Below are positions 1 through 10,845 of a DNA stretch of 20,990 nucleotides, piece by piece (within the stretch, counting starts at the first letter, position 1; the number at the start of each line of letters is the position of its first letter). The notes beneath the pieces are model-generated. The model made no database searches, was not told the DNA's origin, and was given only the letters and a program-made list of their open reading frames with translations. A program made the translations under genes and the position numbers. This stretch comes from Plantago elongata (Eukaryota > Streptophyta > Magnoliopsida > Lamiales > Plantaginaceae), in contig JAYMSP010003121.1 in the NCBI GenBank assembly GCA_036897095.1, forward strand, positions 1 to 20,990. Reading direction: 5' to 3'.

Positions 1-99
1 CTTGTTGTCTTGCAGGTCGTCGGTGCCCCCCAATTCATTAACCCAAATTCGATTGTAGATTTCGAGCGTCTACAATCGGTACCTGTTAAAATATTCACT
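1..99. other. Left edge, non-coding, with a 10-bp stem hairpin
   Basis: No coding region is seen. Positions 50-59 (CGATTGTAGA) and 69-78 (TCTACAATCG) are perfect inverted repeats separated by 9 nt, so the strand could fold into a short hairpin. It lies just left of the degenerate repeat array and may be part of a transposon end, but no matching terminal repeat was found elsewhere in the window. Confidence 0.4.
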
Positions 100-780
100 A
101 ACTGCATTAAAAATGTAACGACTCTTATTAAAACTATCAAATTCATACTTAAAACAATAATAAAGTAGAAACACAAAATAAAAGCTAGAAAAAACAGTAA
201 CATTGATACTTAAAACATTAAACAATACATCTTACAACTATAACAATGCCTCTTAAACCAATAACAAAGATGAAACATGAAACATGAGCTAAAAACAATA
301 ACTTGAATAGGTAAAACTTTAATGATTTCTCTTAAAACAATACTAACGACTATTATAACTACAATAATATAGGAATATGCAACACAAGCTAAAAACAATA
401 ATATTGATGTTTTAAATTATAACAATGCATTTTAAATATATAACAATGACTTTCAAAACAACAAGACAGGAGGAACATGCAATACAAGCTAAAGATAGTA
501 ACATTGATGATTAAATCAATAATAATGCATCATAAAACTATAATAAAGTATTGACAAAAAATCAAGTCTTAAATATTTTATTATGGGCTAAAAATACTAT
601 AATGCTTCTTAAAACTAGAATTATATATTTTAAAAATATAACGGATTCACTAAAACAATAATATAGAAATATTTAATACGAACTAAAAATATTACAACGA
701 TGCTTGACACCAGCTTTTAAAACCATAACAATGCCACTTAAATCCTTAACAAAACATCAAATAACATGACTATAAAATGA
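100..780. repeat. Degenerate tandem array, period about 100 bp, about six to seven copies
   Basis: The word GCTARAAA (or a one-base variant) recurs at about 184, 288, 388, 488, 587 and 682, giving spacings of 104, 100, 100, 99 and 95 bp. Around each hit the same order of words follows: a stretch like AAACAATAACATTGATG, then TTAAAAC, then ATAACAATGCATCTTAAAAC. The units are diverged and very AT-rich, with no open frame worth calling. This is a decayed satellite-like or transposon-internal tandem array. Confidence 0.6.
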
Positions 781-1160
781 TTCGATTTTTCTGTATGAAT
801 TTTAGATCTGGAAACATGTCGTAAGATCATTGAAAAATGAAAAATAAAAAGTAAAATATCACTTCTAGTTGATTTTAATGAGAAAAGAAACGAATTGAAT
901 CTGTATAACGGTGAGTCTTAAAACAATGACAACAGTTCTTAAAAATATATCAATACTTCTTAAAACCATAACGAAACACCAGATAACATATGTGCGAAAT
1001 AATTCAAAATTTCAAATGTACGAATTTCAAATTTAGTTTTAGATCTGGAAAACCATATCGCAAAATTATCGAAAAACGAAAAATAAGAGGTCGATATTCA
1101 CCTCCGAATGAGATGCAAACCGGAAAAAACAACATGAATCAATATAACTTGAGAAAATAA
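713..1160. repeat. Diverged direct duplication, offset about 240 bp
   Basis: Two segments share the same order of words. The first runs from AAACCATAACAATGCC (about 719) through ATAACAT and TTTAGATCTGGAAA (801) to a run like TCGAAAAATGAAAAATAA and then a TATCAC sequence. The second repeats AAACCATAACGAAAC (about 963), ATAACAT, TTTAGATCTGGAAA (1038), TCGAAAAACGAAAAATAA and TATTCAC. The AGATCTGG words are 237 bp apart. The duplication follows directly after the 100-bp array, which suggests one larger repetitive element. Confidence 0.55.
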
Positions 1161-1208
1161 TAAAAACCACAAAATTATTGATTCACTTGAATTTTGATGG
1201 ATTTGAGT

Positions 1209-1271
1209 AAATCCGGTGAAATTGTTCCGAAATCCGGTGAAATTGCTTTAAAATCCGGCGAAATCGTTGAA
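1209..1271. repeat. Three copies of a 21-bp tandem repeat
   Basis: AAATCCGGYGAAAT begins at 1209, 1230 and 1251, an exact 21-bp period with a few substitutions. On the minus strand the repeat falls inside a 40-codon open frame (1305 to 1183) and would encode a seven-residue unit of the type QFHRISE. Upstream on that strand is a C- and T-rich stretch (about 1330-1410) that resembles a plant 5' leader. No known family is recognised, and I do not call this frame a gene. Confidence 0.6.
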
Positions 1272-1305
1272 ATTCGATGAAGATGATTCTCCTAAACATC
1301 ATCAT

Positions 1306-1972
1306 CGGAGGAGGTGCCGCCACGAATGTCACCGGTACATATGGGGAGGGAAAGTTGGAAAGGGAGAAAGAGAAGAAGAGAAGAAGTATATGTTTCTCTC
1401 TCTATAATTTTTTAAGGAAAGAAAAATAGTTGAATGCTATAATTTTTGTGTGAAATTGTTATTATTTGAGGTATTTATACAAAATTCACTAATCAATTTT
1501 TTATTATAAGACCAGATTTTTCTATAACTTAGACTAATCTATCCTTTTACTATAATAATATCTAAATTACTCACAAGTTACTATATTCATTTAAAACTAT
1601 AGGCGTGATTATTGATGTGTCCGTGTCAGTGCAACTAAGTGAACACATATAAAGGTACAAGCATAATAATTAAAACACTCGGAAAAAATAAAAAAGCAAT
1701 CTATATTATAATAATCTTCAAAAAATATTGATACAGCCCTGGACAATCTCCCGTCATGGTATGTTCTTGTTCACTCAAATTCCCAGCAGTTTTCCACTCC
1801 TTAGTCCTTACAATATGTTCTAGTTCCAGAGGCTTCAAATATTTTTTTCCCTTTCCCTCTGTCTCTATCAAAATCATGAAAAACATACAACAATAACTGC
1901 AGGTAAATGAAAAGGAGAAAACACATGACAAAATCTAAGATCGCTTCAAAGACCCTCTAACTATATGTACAA
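1306..1972. other. Non-coding DNA 3' of the receptor kinase gene
   Basis: AT-rich sequence with a purine-rich tract at about 1335-1400. I see no gene. The part next to 1972 would contain the 3' untranslated region and polyadenylation site of the minus-strand receptor kinase. The open frames here are short and have no recognisable domain. Confidence 0.5.
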
Positions 1973-4423
1973 TCAATGAAATGTAACGTTGAAATCATCA
2001 GACAATCCTCTTGAGGAACGCCTGTCAGGATCACTCGTGTACGAAGAGTAGAACTCATCATCCGTGTCCTTCTCCCTTACCTCCTCAACCATTGCTACTA
2101 CATCTTTGATATCAGGCCTACTCTCCACGTCGTTTTTGCAGCAGCTCAGCCCGATTTTCAACAACCTCATCATCTCCCCTTCGCTGTTCTTTGACCCCGC
2201 CATGTTCTTATCAAATACATCACCACTGTCATCTTTGCGCATCACTGACTCAACCCATGTTGTCAAGTCCGTATCACTTCCCTTTCCCTGTTGAAGGAAG
2301 TTTGACGGAAACCGCCCTGTTAGGACTTCCAGGATCAGGATCCCGAGGCCCCAAATGTCGGTTTTCTTAGTGATCCGGCCATTTTTCTTATACTCAGGTG
2401 ACTTGTACGATATCATGTGTTCTTCTGCGTGTTCTTGGTTTACTATGGGAACTAGGCCGTAGTCCATGAGCACAGCATTGTAAGAGTGGTCAAGGAGGAC
2501 GTTTGAGGATTTTAAATGGCCGTGGGGTGCAGTTAAGCTTGGGAGCTCATCGTACAGGTACTTTAGACCTCTGGCTACCCCTTTCACTATGTTCAACCGT
2601 GTAGGCCAGTCAGGAGGCGGATGGGGACGCGATCTATTAGCTAAGATAAGAAAACAAAAATTAGTTGTTGGGGAATCCATATAACTGGATTAATTACACA
2701 ATCTGTAAAATATTTAAATGAGACGAAATTATGTCTGGAAATCAGAATCTTTGGCTCATGTCCAGATCTTGAGTTGCAAATCTGCAAATGGCTTGGGAGG
2801 AGCCCTGGACTCAATCTAACTGTAAGACTTACCATGAAGATGAACAGCTAAGCTAACATTCTCGGCAAACTCAGTAACCAAAAGCTTCTCTTCCTTCCTA
2901 TAGTAAAATGCCACAATGGGAAGCACATTCGGGTGGCTCAGCTTTCCAAGCCTTCTCATATGCTCATGGAACTCTTCTTTGTTCGAATTATTCATGTGCC
3001 TAAATCGCTTAACAACCATGACACGCCCGTCATTTAGCGCAGCTTTATAAGTCGAGCCAAGCACCCCGCTACCAAGAATCTCTGCTGATGCCTTGAGTAA
3101 ATCTGACATGTCAAATTTACCCTTGTCTTCTTTTAGGAATGTGAGCTTCAACCCCTGCTCTGTCTTCTTCTGGGGGTCCGAATGCTCAGGGGATGAAGAT
3201 ACAGAAGTTGTCTGGCCTTGTTCCATTAGGTCTAAATCATTCAGATTGACTTTCCGTTGGGCTGCAGCGCCAGCGGAGGCTGCCTCTGGTTGCTGAGGCG
3301 TTTGTTTACGGCGACCAAGGATGAATACAACAACTACTAGTGCTGCCAATGCTGCCGCCACGGCTATTGCCACAATTACTATGGTAAAAATTGATAGGTG
3401 GTCCGAAGGAGCATCACATGATCTCAATGGGTGTCCACATAGCTCGGCATTGCCTGTTTTTTTGACAAAATGGTCAGGTGATCATCAAAGTCTGTATACA
3501 TGCTCCCATCTTTTATGAAAGAAATTACGGTTTTCCCCCAAAGATGGAACTTATATGAATTTAACTGGCAGAATTCAAGAACCAAATCAGGAGTAATTCC
3601 TGTGTAATCCCAAAGCATTGAATTTGCTGAATGAACAAAAATGAACGAAAAACTAACCAGAAAACGCTGAAGCGTTGAATTCACTGAGGCCACGTGGGAT
3701 TTCACCCATAAAATGATTGTTAGATGCATTGAAATATTTCAACCTGTCTTTGCCAAAAGAAGGTATTCCGCCATCAAACATATTATTCTCAAGGCCCAAC
3801 TCAATGAGCTTAGGTAAGGCTCTCAATGAAGCAGGAATAGGCCCAATCAAGCTATTGTCACCCAGATAAATCTTCTTCAATGACAACATCCCGTCGAACG
3901 TGCCAAGCGGAATTTCTCCTGAGAACCTGTTGTGAGACAAAAAAATGCTCTTCAACGCGCCCAGTTTCGAAAATGCTGGCAAAGGGCCATCAAAGTTGTT
4001 GTACATAAAGCTTAGAGATCTCAATCCTTTCAGTTCTTTCAGAGTATCCACGTCAATCATACCCCCTAATCCCATATTCTCAAGCTGAAGGCCCCAAACT
4101 GAACCATTCTCGCACAGCACTCCATCCCATATCCCTCGGTCCCCTTTGCACGGTGCTCCGCTGATATCCCATGAAAATAGTACACTCGAGTCCCTGCATA
4201 AGAGATGTACATTCAATCAAATATGTTATATTTTAAACTCCGTACAAGTTTTGGACGTTTTGAATAGATTTCAGTTGATTCTGTACCTGAAAGACGCCTT
4301 GAATCTACGCAGAGTTTCGGCATCCGACTGGCCGGAGGTGGTGACAAAATGGAAGATGATGACAAAAAATAGAACGATCTGCCGATAAGGCCCCCACGAA
4401 TTTAAATAGCATTTCCTCGCCAT
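1973..4423 (-). CDS. Leucine-rich-repeat receptor-like kinase, pollen receptor-like kinase (PRK) type, atypical kinase
   Basis: Four exons on the minus strand: 4287-4423, 3658-4193, 2833-3453 and 1973-2640. All have GT-AG borders and an unbroken frame, giving 1962 nt and 653 aa. The start at 4423 has a strong context (A at -3, G at +4) and opens a signal peptide (about residues 1-31). A cysteine-containing LRR N-terminal cap follows, then about five to six LRRs (about 75-215), a GNAELCG juxtamembrane motif (225-231), a transmembrane helix (246-271) with RRK after it, and a cytoplasmic kinase domain (about 345-620). The glycine loop is GSGVLGS (352 on) and the VxVK lysine is K373. The HRD motif reads HGH (471-473), DFG reads DYG (491-493) and APE reads SPE. 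Loss of the HRD aspartate suggests a weak or dead kinase acting as a scaffold. PRKs in other plants sit in the pollen-tube plasma membrane and perceive peptides or signal through ROP-GEFs; expression here is inferred from family membership only. Confidence 0.93.
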
Positions 4424-5178
4424 TTTCTGCGCGCACTTGCGTGTGCGCGCCCTAAGAAGGGCAGCTTCAAATGAAAATAACTTTTCCTTGAGAGCAGAGA
4501 ATGCAGGGAATGAAATGGAGATCTTGGGGGGCAAGAAAGGAAGCCACAAGGAAGAAATGCCAATTATAGTAATGGCCCAATAATGAAAAATTATTGAGCA
4601 TGCCAGGTCCGATTGTGTTTTTAGCATGGAAAGTGGAGAACTTTTTGCATGAGAATTTTCCGCTAAGCCTTTGCATTGGGGTACAAATACAAGGGCAGGG
4701 CCTTTCTCTCAACTTATAGAACATTCCTTTCCGTTTAAATAAGTGTGAAAATGCAAAACTTGAAAGTGTGTGTTTAAAAATCAAAGCAGTAATATATATA
4801 ATCTCAAAACTCAGAAATTTATAGTCGCAGTGAGCCAAAATGTATAAATACCCTGATATAATATCTCGACTCTTTTGAGACTTCACCAGGCCCATAAACC
4901 AGTGGAATGTTGATATAACTTCTATTTGTAGCCTAATCAGTATCTTTGCTTAAAACTAACACAGAACCCCATTTAAGACATGTGCCCAAATCCAAATTTT
5001 CCAAAGAAAATTATCATAGTGAATCAACAGCGTCAGTACATATTCTGAGAGTATCACGAATCATTTGTGCTGTCTAACCAGTACGAAATAATCAAATAAT
5101 TTTAGCATGTAGTATTTGGTAAATTAGTTCTGCAGCTGTGCCCCCTAGAAACATAGTTGGGATGGGGATGAGATGACC
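4424..5178. other. Spacer between kinase start and pseudouridine synthase stop
   Basis: About 755 bp that must hold the 3' untranslated region of the upstream pseudouridine synthase and the promoter and leader of the kinase, both on the minus strand. The frame of the kinase ATG stays open upstream to 4627 with two further in-frame ATGs, but that extension would bury the signal peptide, so it is taken as leader. A TATAAATT word on the minus strand (about 4816-4823) is a possible TATA box about 400 bp upstream; its role is unproven. No other gene is seen. Confidence 0.5.
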
Positions 5179-8100
5179 TCAATGGATGAAGCATCTTTTT
5201 CTGTCAAATTCTGAATATCCTACATCAACAAGGCAAAGGCCATCTGGTGGAGCAGGCGGAGCAGTAGCACGTCTACAAGTGGCATCCATCAGTTTTATCA
5301 ATGCATCCTCACCTGCACCAGCAGCTGCTTCCCTAACAGACGTTGCTACAAGAACTCGAACCATCTACATGCACATGAAGCAAAATCATTTAATTTGAAA
5401 GAAATTTCTGCTTTGGCATGGAGGTATGGGAATAAAAAAAAACCTCATGCCATGCTTTATGCAATATATCTATGAAGAATTTCACCAACAACAAAAAAAT
5501 AATGTTTAAATGAAAGAACTATCGTGGGGTTTAATGCAAATTATAGAAAATTGCAAGCTTTTCTCAGACGAAGCTGAAGATATAACTACCTTTCGCAAGA
5601 AGCGATTTGCGACCAACTCAATGCACATTATCTTTGTAGTGGTTCCATCCTTTCATATGAAAAATAAAAAAAGGAACGAAATTAGGCATGATAGGAATAG
5701 TTAAGCAATAGGAAGTGCTAACATATAAAAAGGTGATGTTAGCAAAATGGAAAAATATAGTAATTTTTGCAAACAAGCCTTTCAAGTATATTTCTACCCC
5801 CTTTGTCCCACATAAGCACCTTTCCCACCTTTCCCATTTATTTGTGCCGTGTTATAGGCTCGTTTGATTCTCAATACACATTAACTCTTTGGTAAGATGC
5901 CAGTATATAAATAAATACACACTTTTCTACATTTCACATACAGTTTATTGAGGATATATCGGGAAATCTGGTAGAACCAACATTGACTTTACAAAGTTCA
6001 ATATTTCTTAATCCATGTGCCCAAGCCGTACAAGCCTATGTTTGCGCAATGAAGGATTATTATTCTGTCTCTTCTACTCATAACCGACTGAACAAAAACG
6101 CAGCATCTGCATCTGCATTCTCAAGCTTAATGTGCACAATCAAGAACAATATGTGCACTGAAGATCTGAATTGTATATGGGTGATAGAATAAACATACAA
6201 TAGAACCTATGTCAGTCAGTGGACTACCTCAGGGCAGGATATATAGGCCTCTTCTGCTCGTGCATGGAAAATAAAACACTCTGTTGGTGGACCACTGAGA
6301 CACAACACGTAAATTGTAGTCAGAGAAAAATGATATTCATGTGTTCACAAGCAGCAGAAGGCAATTTAAGTTAATCTCAGGTTACCAGTATGTACATCTA
6401 CATCCAGGGTAGCCGAGAGTAATAAAACATAAGTGCTTATTTCAGGGTCCAGCTCAAGCAAGAGAGGCAAAAAATAAATCATATTATCTAGGCCAAAATT
6501 CACTATATACAGTTTATCTCCAGATTGCAAGTATATATACACACACAGATATTATATATCCAGATTACAAGAATATTATAACAAATCAGAAAATTCATTG
6601 TGACAGACTATGAATTTGCAGAAGAGTAGAAAAAGTCTTACACGTTTCTTGAAGCTTTTGTATCCCGTGCAAACATTCTGTAGGACAGTACTTTCCCCTC
6701 TAACTGTTGTAATGAGCGGTTAACATCACTTATATTAAATATGGTAGGTTTCTCTCCTGTTTCCTGTTCAGTCTTGTCACCATCCTCCAGCATATATCCA
6801 GATTTTTCCTCATCAGAGCTATCTTGTGAATCACCGTTTACCTCAACACTTCTCATGGATTGATTAGATCCGGTGCACGTATTTTGACCATCAAAAGGAA
6901 AAATATAGAAGTAGCGTCTCCACTTTGCACAGAAGTTAGGATGAAATTCACGTGATACCTAGAAAGGATTATCTATGTAAGTCAGTTTTTCAAAAACAAA
7001 CCTCAGCAAACTATAGGGATTATGTATTAAGTTCACATATATAATGATATAAACATTCAGGAGCCTGAAAACATGATGCAAGTTCATTACTGAAACATCT
7101 ACCTGAGAAACTGAAACGACATTTATTTTTCCGGGTGCTGCAAAATTTATTGATTCCACAATATCTTGGTCTTTAACATCTGTTCTCCATGTATCTAAGC
7201 ATAGAAAAGATGGAGCATTATGCAAATTGCATATGGAAGATATGAACGGGTACAGCTTTTCAAACAAACACGTTAAGTTGTTGTAGTACATTTGCAATCA
7301 CTTACTATAGTATTTTAGGAGCAAGCCTAATCATGAAGTACAGGAAACATAAATTGCCGTTCAGTATATTTCACCAATTCACATTGTTTTTACACCAAAC
7401 AACCACGATAACATAAGATTAAACATTTTGAATTATGCCCTCTATAAAGAGGTGTTTTTGTGGAGTTACTTTGTATCTTATTAGTAATTAAAGAGTAAAT
7501 ACACTTCTTCCTTACATGTACCATTCTATATCTACTAGGAGTAGTTACCCTAATATATTAGTAAATAGAGTGCTCTAGTAAGAGAAGGCACCCTTAAATC
7601 TTTGTTATAATAAAGTAGTGAGCATAAGGTGTACTCTACCCTTCAAGCCTTAAAACTAATAGCTATTAGTGGCTCTATCTTTACATGAATAAATAAGGCC
7701 TAATTGCTGGATATCCACCTTAACGCTTTAATATAATAAATAGCATCTAAATTTTGAGGAAGTCGAGCTAGCTATAGCCTGAAGTAGCATATAAAGGATC
7801 TCTCCGGAAAGACTCTCTGGCTATGCACATAATATACCAGGGTGACCTTGTTTTAGTATTTAGGTGCATTTGATAATATATGGCATCAGAATTTGGGAGA
7901 GGCAGAGAAAGGTAAACAGCAAAGCAGAATGACATAACCGACATACAGAAGGAGCAAACTTGTTCAAGAGCAGTCACTCCTTTGTCTGTACGCCCAGCAA
8001 CAACGGCACAAGCCTCTATCGGTAATTTCTTTTCTTTAAGCTGCTGCATTTTCTTTTCATCAACAAATTTTCCAACACATCTTTCAATCAATCTGCACAG

Positions 8101-9858
8101 AACAGAAATATGGATCATAAAGTGAATGCGGACGTCGCACGCCAGATATGCACTTGAGTGATGATGGTTAACTGCCCCCACCAGCTAGTTAGTAACATAA
8201 AATATCCTGGTGAGTATACTCGAGTAAAGGCTTCTGCTGTATTCAAATGATATTTACAATTTGTAAGTGAATTTATTCTCATCAATAAGGAAGTATTGGA
8301 TCGACAGAACAGTCAACTGTTAACATCCAATGCATAATTTGGAAGTAGATGTAGGAAGCAAGGCTCCACATCCCATGATATTCTCAGGATTCTAATTTTG
8401 CTCAATCTTGCATTGTGATATTGGATTTGCAACAATTTATCTAGTGTTGGCTGTCAATATCTGGTAGAAGTTCAACATGCTAGTGATTTGGTGGAAAGCA
8501 CAAAGGTTACTTGAAAACTGAACAAGGAGTGGAAAGAACACAATAGAAGAAGTACACACATCCACCATTCTTTCGAGAAAAGATTCTTATGGTAGCAAAC
8601 AATCAAAGATTATGGTACTATGTGGCTGAAACATACCCTTGAACAGTATTTAAACCAGGCTGTTTCTGCCAACCATCAAAAGAAGCACCATGATATGAAT
8701 GCACTATTTTGTAAGTGGTCCTTGCCCATCTTCCTTTCCTATCTTTAGCTGGACGAAGACTCATTGATTCAGATTTATCAAAATCTTGTACAATTGCAGC
8801 ACCATCATCTACAGCATAGGTCTGTGTAAAACATCTCTTTGATAAATAAACCTCACAAGAATTTTACAATGTGTAATTAACAACTGGAGGAAACCTATAG
8901 AAATCTAACGGGAAACCCCATTTATTCAGCCTCATCCAAATTTTAGCCTTATTAATGCTACAGATAAAATACATTAAAACTATATATGTGGAGTAATACT
9001 ACTTGGCAATAAAGGAAAAAATGGTAATAGCTAATCACATTACTAACAAAATAAATTCAAAACAAGTACCTAAGGCTAGACGACGAAGTGCAGCTCAGTT
9101 GGTAAGACGCTTCATCTCCAACCAATAGGTCGGGGTTTCGAGTCACCCTTTAGCCGTTTCAAAAAGAAAACAAGTACCTAAGGCTAAGCACGTAAACCCT
9201 GGCATTAAATTTCCTTATCTATAACAACACACACCCCCATAACACATTAGCACTATCACCTCATCTAGAAGAACCAAACGCCACAGTCACTAATTTCCTA
9301 TCATCCCCATAAACCAAACTGATTACAATCCAAAAACAATTAAATGCACATAGAAAATCATAGGCACAACAAAACGGAATCCTACCTCTTTCGAAAACAA
9401 TTCCGAAATTGATCTTCGACCATTCACAACATCCAGATAAAAATCATTCACTCTTTGCCAAGGCCTAGAATACATGAACTGGTAACTTTCTCTGCGAAAT
9501 CAGACACATTACACATCAGCATCAAAATACACGTTATTATAAACCTATGCAATAACAATTTGCATAATCATCATGCGCATTCCATCCACAATTACACAAT
9601 CGAAACTGATATTCAGCTGTAAGTAGGTAGTAACTAGTATCTGAATCTATTTTCATCAATAAAACTGAGGCAGGTTCGGTTCGGTTCGGTTCAGTTGAGT
9701 TGAGTGAGAAAGAGGCGATTCAATCAAAGTAATGAAAAGCTAGAAATGGAGTAGCATGAGAAAGTTGATTACCTTGATGTCCATCTGATTGAGCTGCAGG
9801 AATCGGTGTGAATGTATTGAGCATAGTCTTTGCGAGGTGGAGGGTTAGGGTTTTCCAT
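5179..9858 (-). CDS. TruA-family tRNA pseudouridine synthase
   Basis: Converts uridine to pseudouridine in tRNA. Nine exons on the minus strand: 9773-9858, 9386-9491, 8637-8821, 7947-8092, 7103-7194, 6642-6958, 6228-6294, 5590-5649 and 5179-5364. All junctions are GT-AG and the phases match, giving 1245 nt and 414 aa. The family signature AGRTDKGVTALEQV carries the catalytic aspartate (D162). YHGASFDGWQKQ (about 108-119) is the N-terminal TruA strand. FHPNF with KWRRYFY (210-223), SRNVGPPT, and IMCIELVANRFLRKMVRVLV across exons 8 and 9 are further TruA landmarks. The C-terminus has APPAPPDGLCLVDVGY. A serine- and acid-rich stretch (about 227-275) interrupts the domain. The start is uncertain: in-frame ATGs at 9858, 9900 and 9963 give 414, 428 or 449 aa. 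The ATG at 9858 has G at +4, and that at 9900 has G at -3. It resembles plant homologs I recall as At1g20370 and At1g76120; target uridine and compartment are unknown. Confidence 0.92.
5590..5649 (-). other. 60-bp micro-exon (exon 8) of the pseudouridine synthase
   Basis: Exactly 20 codons, phase 0 at both ends, preceded by ATGAAAG and followed by GTAGTT. It encodes the MCIELVANRFLRK helix that leads straight into MVRVLV of exon 9, the conserved C-terminal core of TruA proteins. Without it the protein would keep its frame but lose part of the fold, so it is easily missed by ORF-based annotation. Confidence 0.9.
5795..5810. repeat. Possible remnant of a Stowaway-like MITE end
   Basis: TACCCCCTTTGTCCCA, in intron 7 of the synthase gene, resembles the terminal consensus of plant Stowaway elements (TA target followed by CTCCCTCCGTCCC). 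No matching inverted end was found nearby, so this is only a possible single, decayed end. Confidence 0.25.
9059..9186 (+). mobile_element. tRNA-derived SINE-like insertion, family A copy 1, with 20-bp target-site duplication
   Basis: An 88-bp insert (9079-9166) is flanked by a perfect 20-bp direct repeat at 9059-9078 and 9167-9186 (AAAACAAGTACCTAAGGCTA). The insert has an RNA polymerase III box A-like sequence (TGCAGCTCAGTTGG, 9089-9102) and a box B-like sequence (GGTTTCGAGTCACC, 9134-9147). It ends in an A-rich tail (TTTCAAAAAG). Such structure is typical of LINE-mobilised short retroelements. It lies within intron 2 of the pseudouridine synthase, antisense to that gene. Related diverged copies lie near 14865 and 15075, which favours a SINE family over a single retro-copied tRNA. 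Confidence 0.85.
9673..9704. repeat. Short GGTTC microsatellite
   Basis: Three to four tandem GGTTC units followed by GTTGA variants, in intron 1 of the pseudouridine synthase. It is a simple-sequence tract with no evident function. Confidence 0.5.
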
Positions 9859-10845
9859 CAGGTTTCTCAGCCGGAATCCTGCCTGTGGCTGCTTTATCAT
9901 TACCCTTCCCGCTCTTAACTCCGATTCATTTTCTTTTCCCTCTTTTTGTAATCCTAGCAGCATGTGAACCCAATTATAAGTCGGTTGGCAAATTAAAGTG
10001 AACTAGGCCGATTTCCGTCGATCTTTTTTAAACATGCATTACAATCAAAGTAAACCTTCACAAAAAATACAATCTCATGTTCAACATGTTTTCAAGTAGA
10101 TGTGTGAGCACATGAAATGAACTAACCACGGGGGCTCTCATCCCACATTAGGGGTGGAGAGGAACTCAATAGTCCATAAACTATGCACTAGAGTAACCAA
10201 ATTACTTTCAAGTGAGAAGTTAGCCCCTATCATTGAACATTGTAAATTTTTACCTCTAAGACTTTGTACTTCATAAATTATTTTCATATTACAAAAAAGT
10301 AAATGATTCCAAACTTCTTTATTTTCTAAGGAGTCTAAAAATATTATGGCAATTAGTTTTGATCCATGGAGGAAGTTGGGGGACTAGAAGTTTAATTTAC
10401 TCATATATAAATGGTATGGTATTGAATTAAAAAACATATTTAACTTTGTGAAGTCGAGTCTTATATATGACATGTAATTATAGTACTCGAAGTTGTTATA
10501 ATGTTAATGTCAATATAACTCACTTCCAATTCAATTATATGTATCTATATACAATACGATCTCCTCATATTTTATTTATACGAACATTCTTAACCTATTA
10601 AACGTATATAAAAACAATCGAGTAACGATAAATATATCAAAACCACCAATGCCTACACATATCAACTCACCCTAACACAATCTACATAAGTAACCTTACA
10701 AAATCTATAAACAATTCGAGTTTACTTTTTTTCTCGATTCAACGAATTCATTTTTTATTTATCTACTTTTAATTAGGTTTATATCCACCCACCCAATAAA
10801 ATTCTATGCCAAATAGTTCGAGATTGTCCGAAAAGAAATTGAGAA

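Noticed and set aside
2064-2294. Plus-strand frames inside the kinase gene (also near 3093 and 3321)
   Set aside because: They are antisense shadows of the kinase exons with no domain of their own.
4424-4627. N-terminal extension of the receptor kinase using upstream in-frame ATGs
   Set aside because: It would place about 68 residues before an obvious signal peptide. The ATG at 4423 has the better context and gives the usual family length.
9079-9166. Functional tRNA gene
   Set aside because: The acceptor arm does not pair, the anticodon arm is not clear, and the segment is flanked by a target-site duplication. A retroelement fits better.
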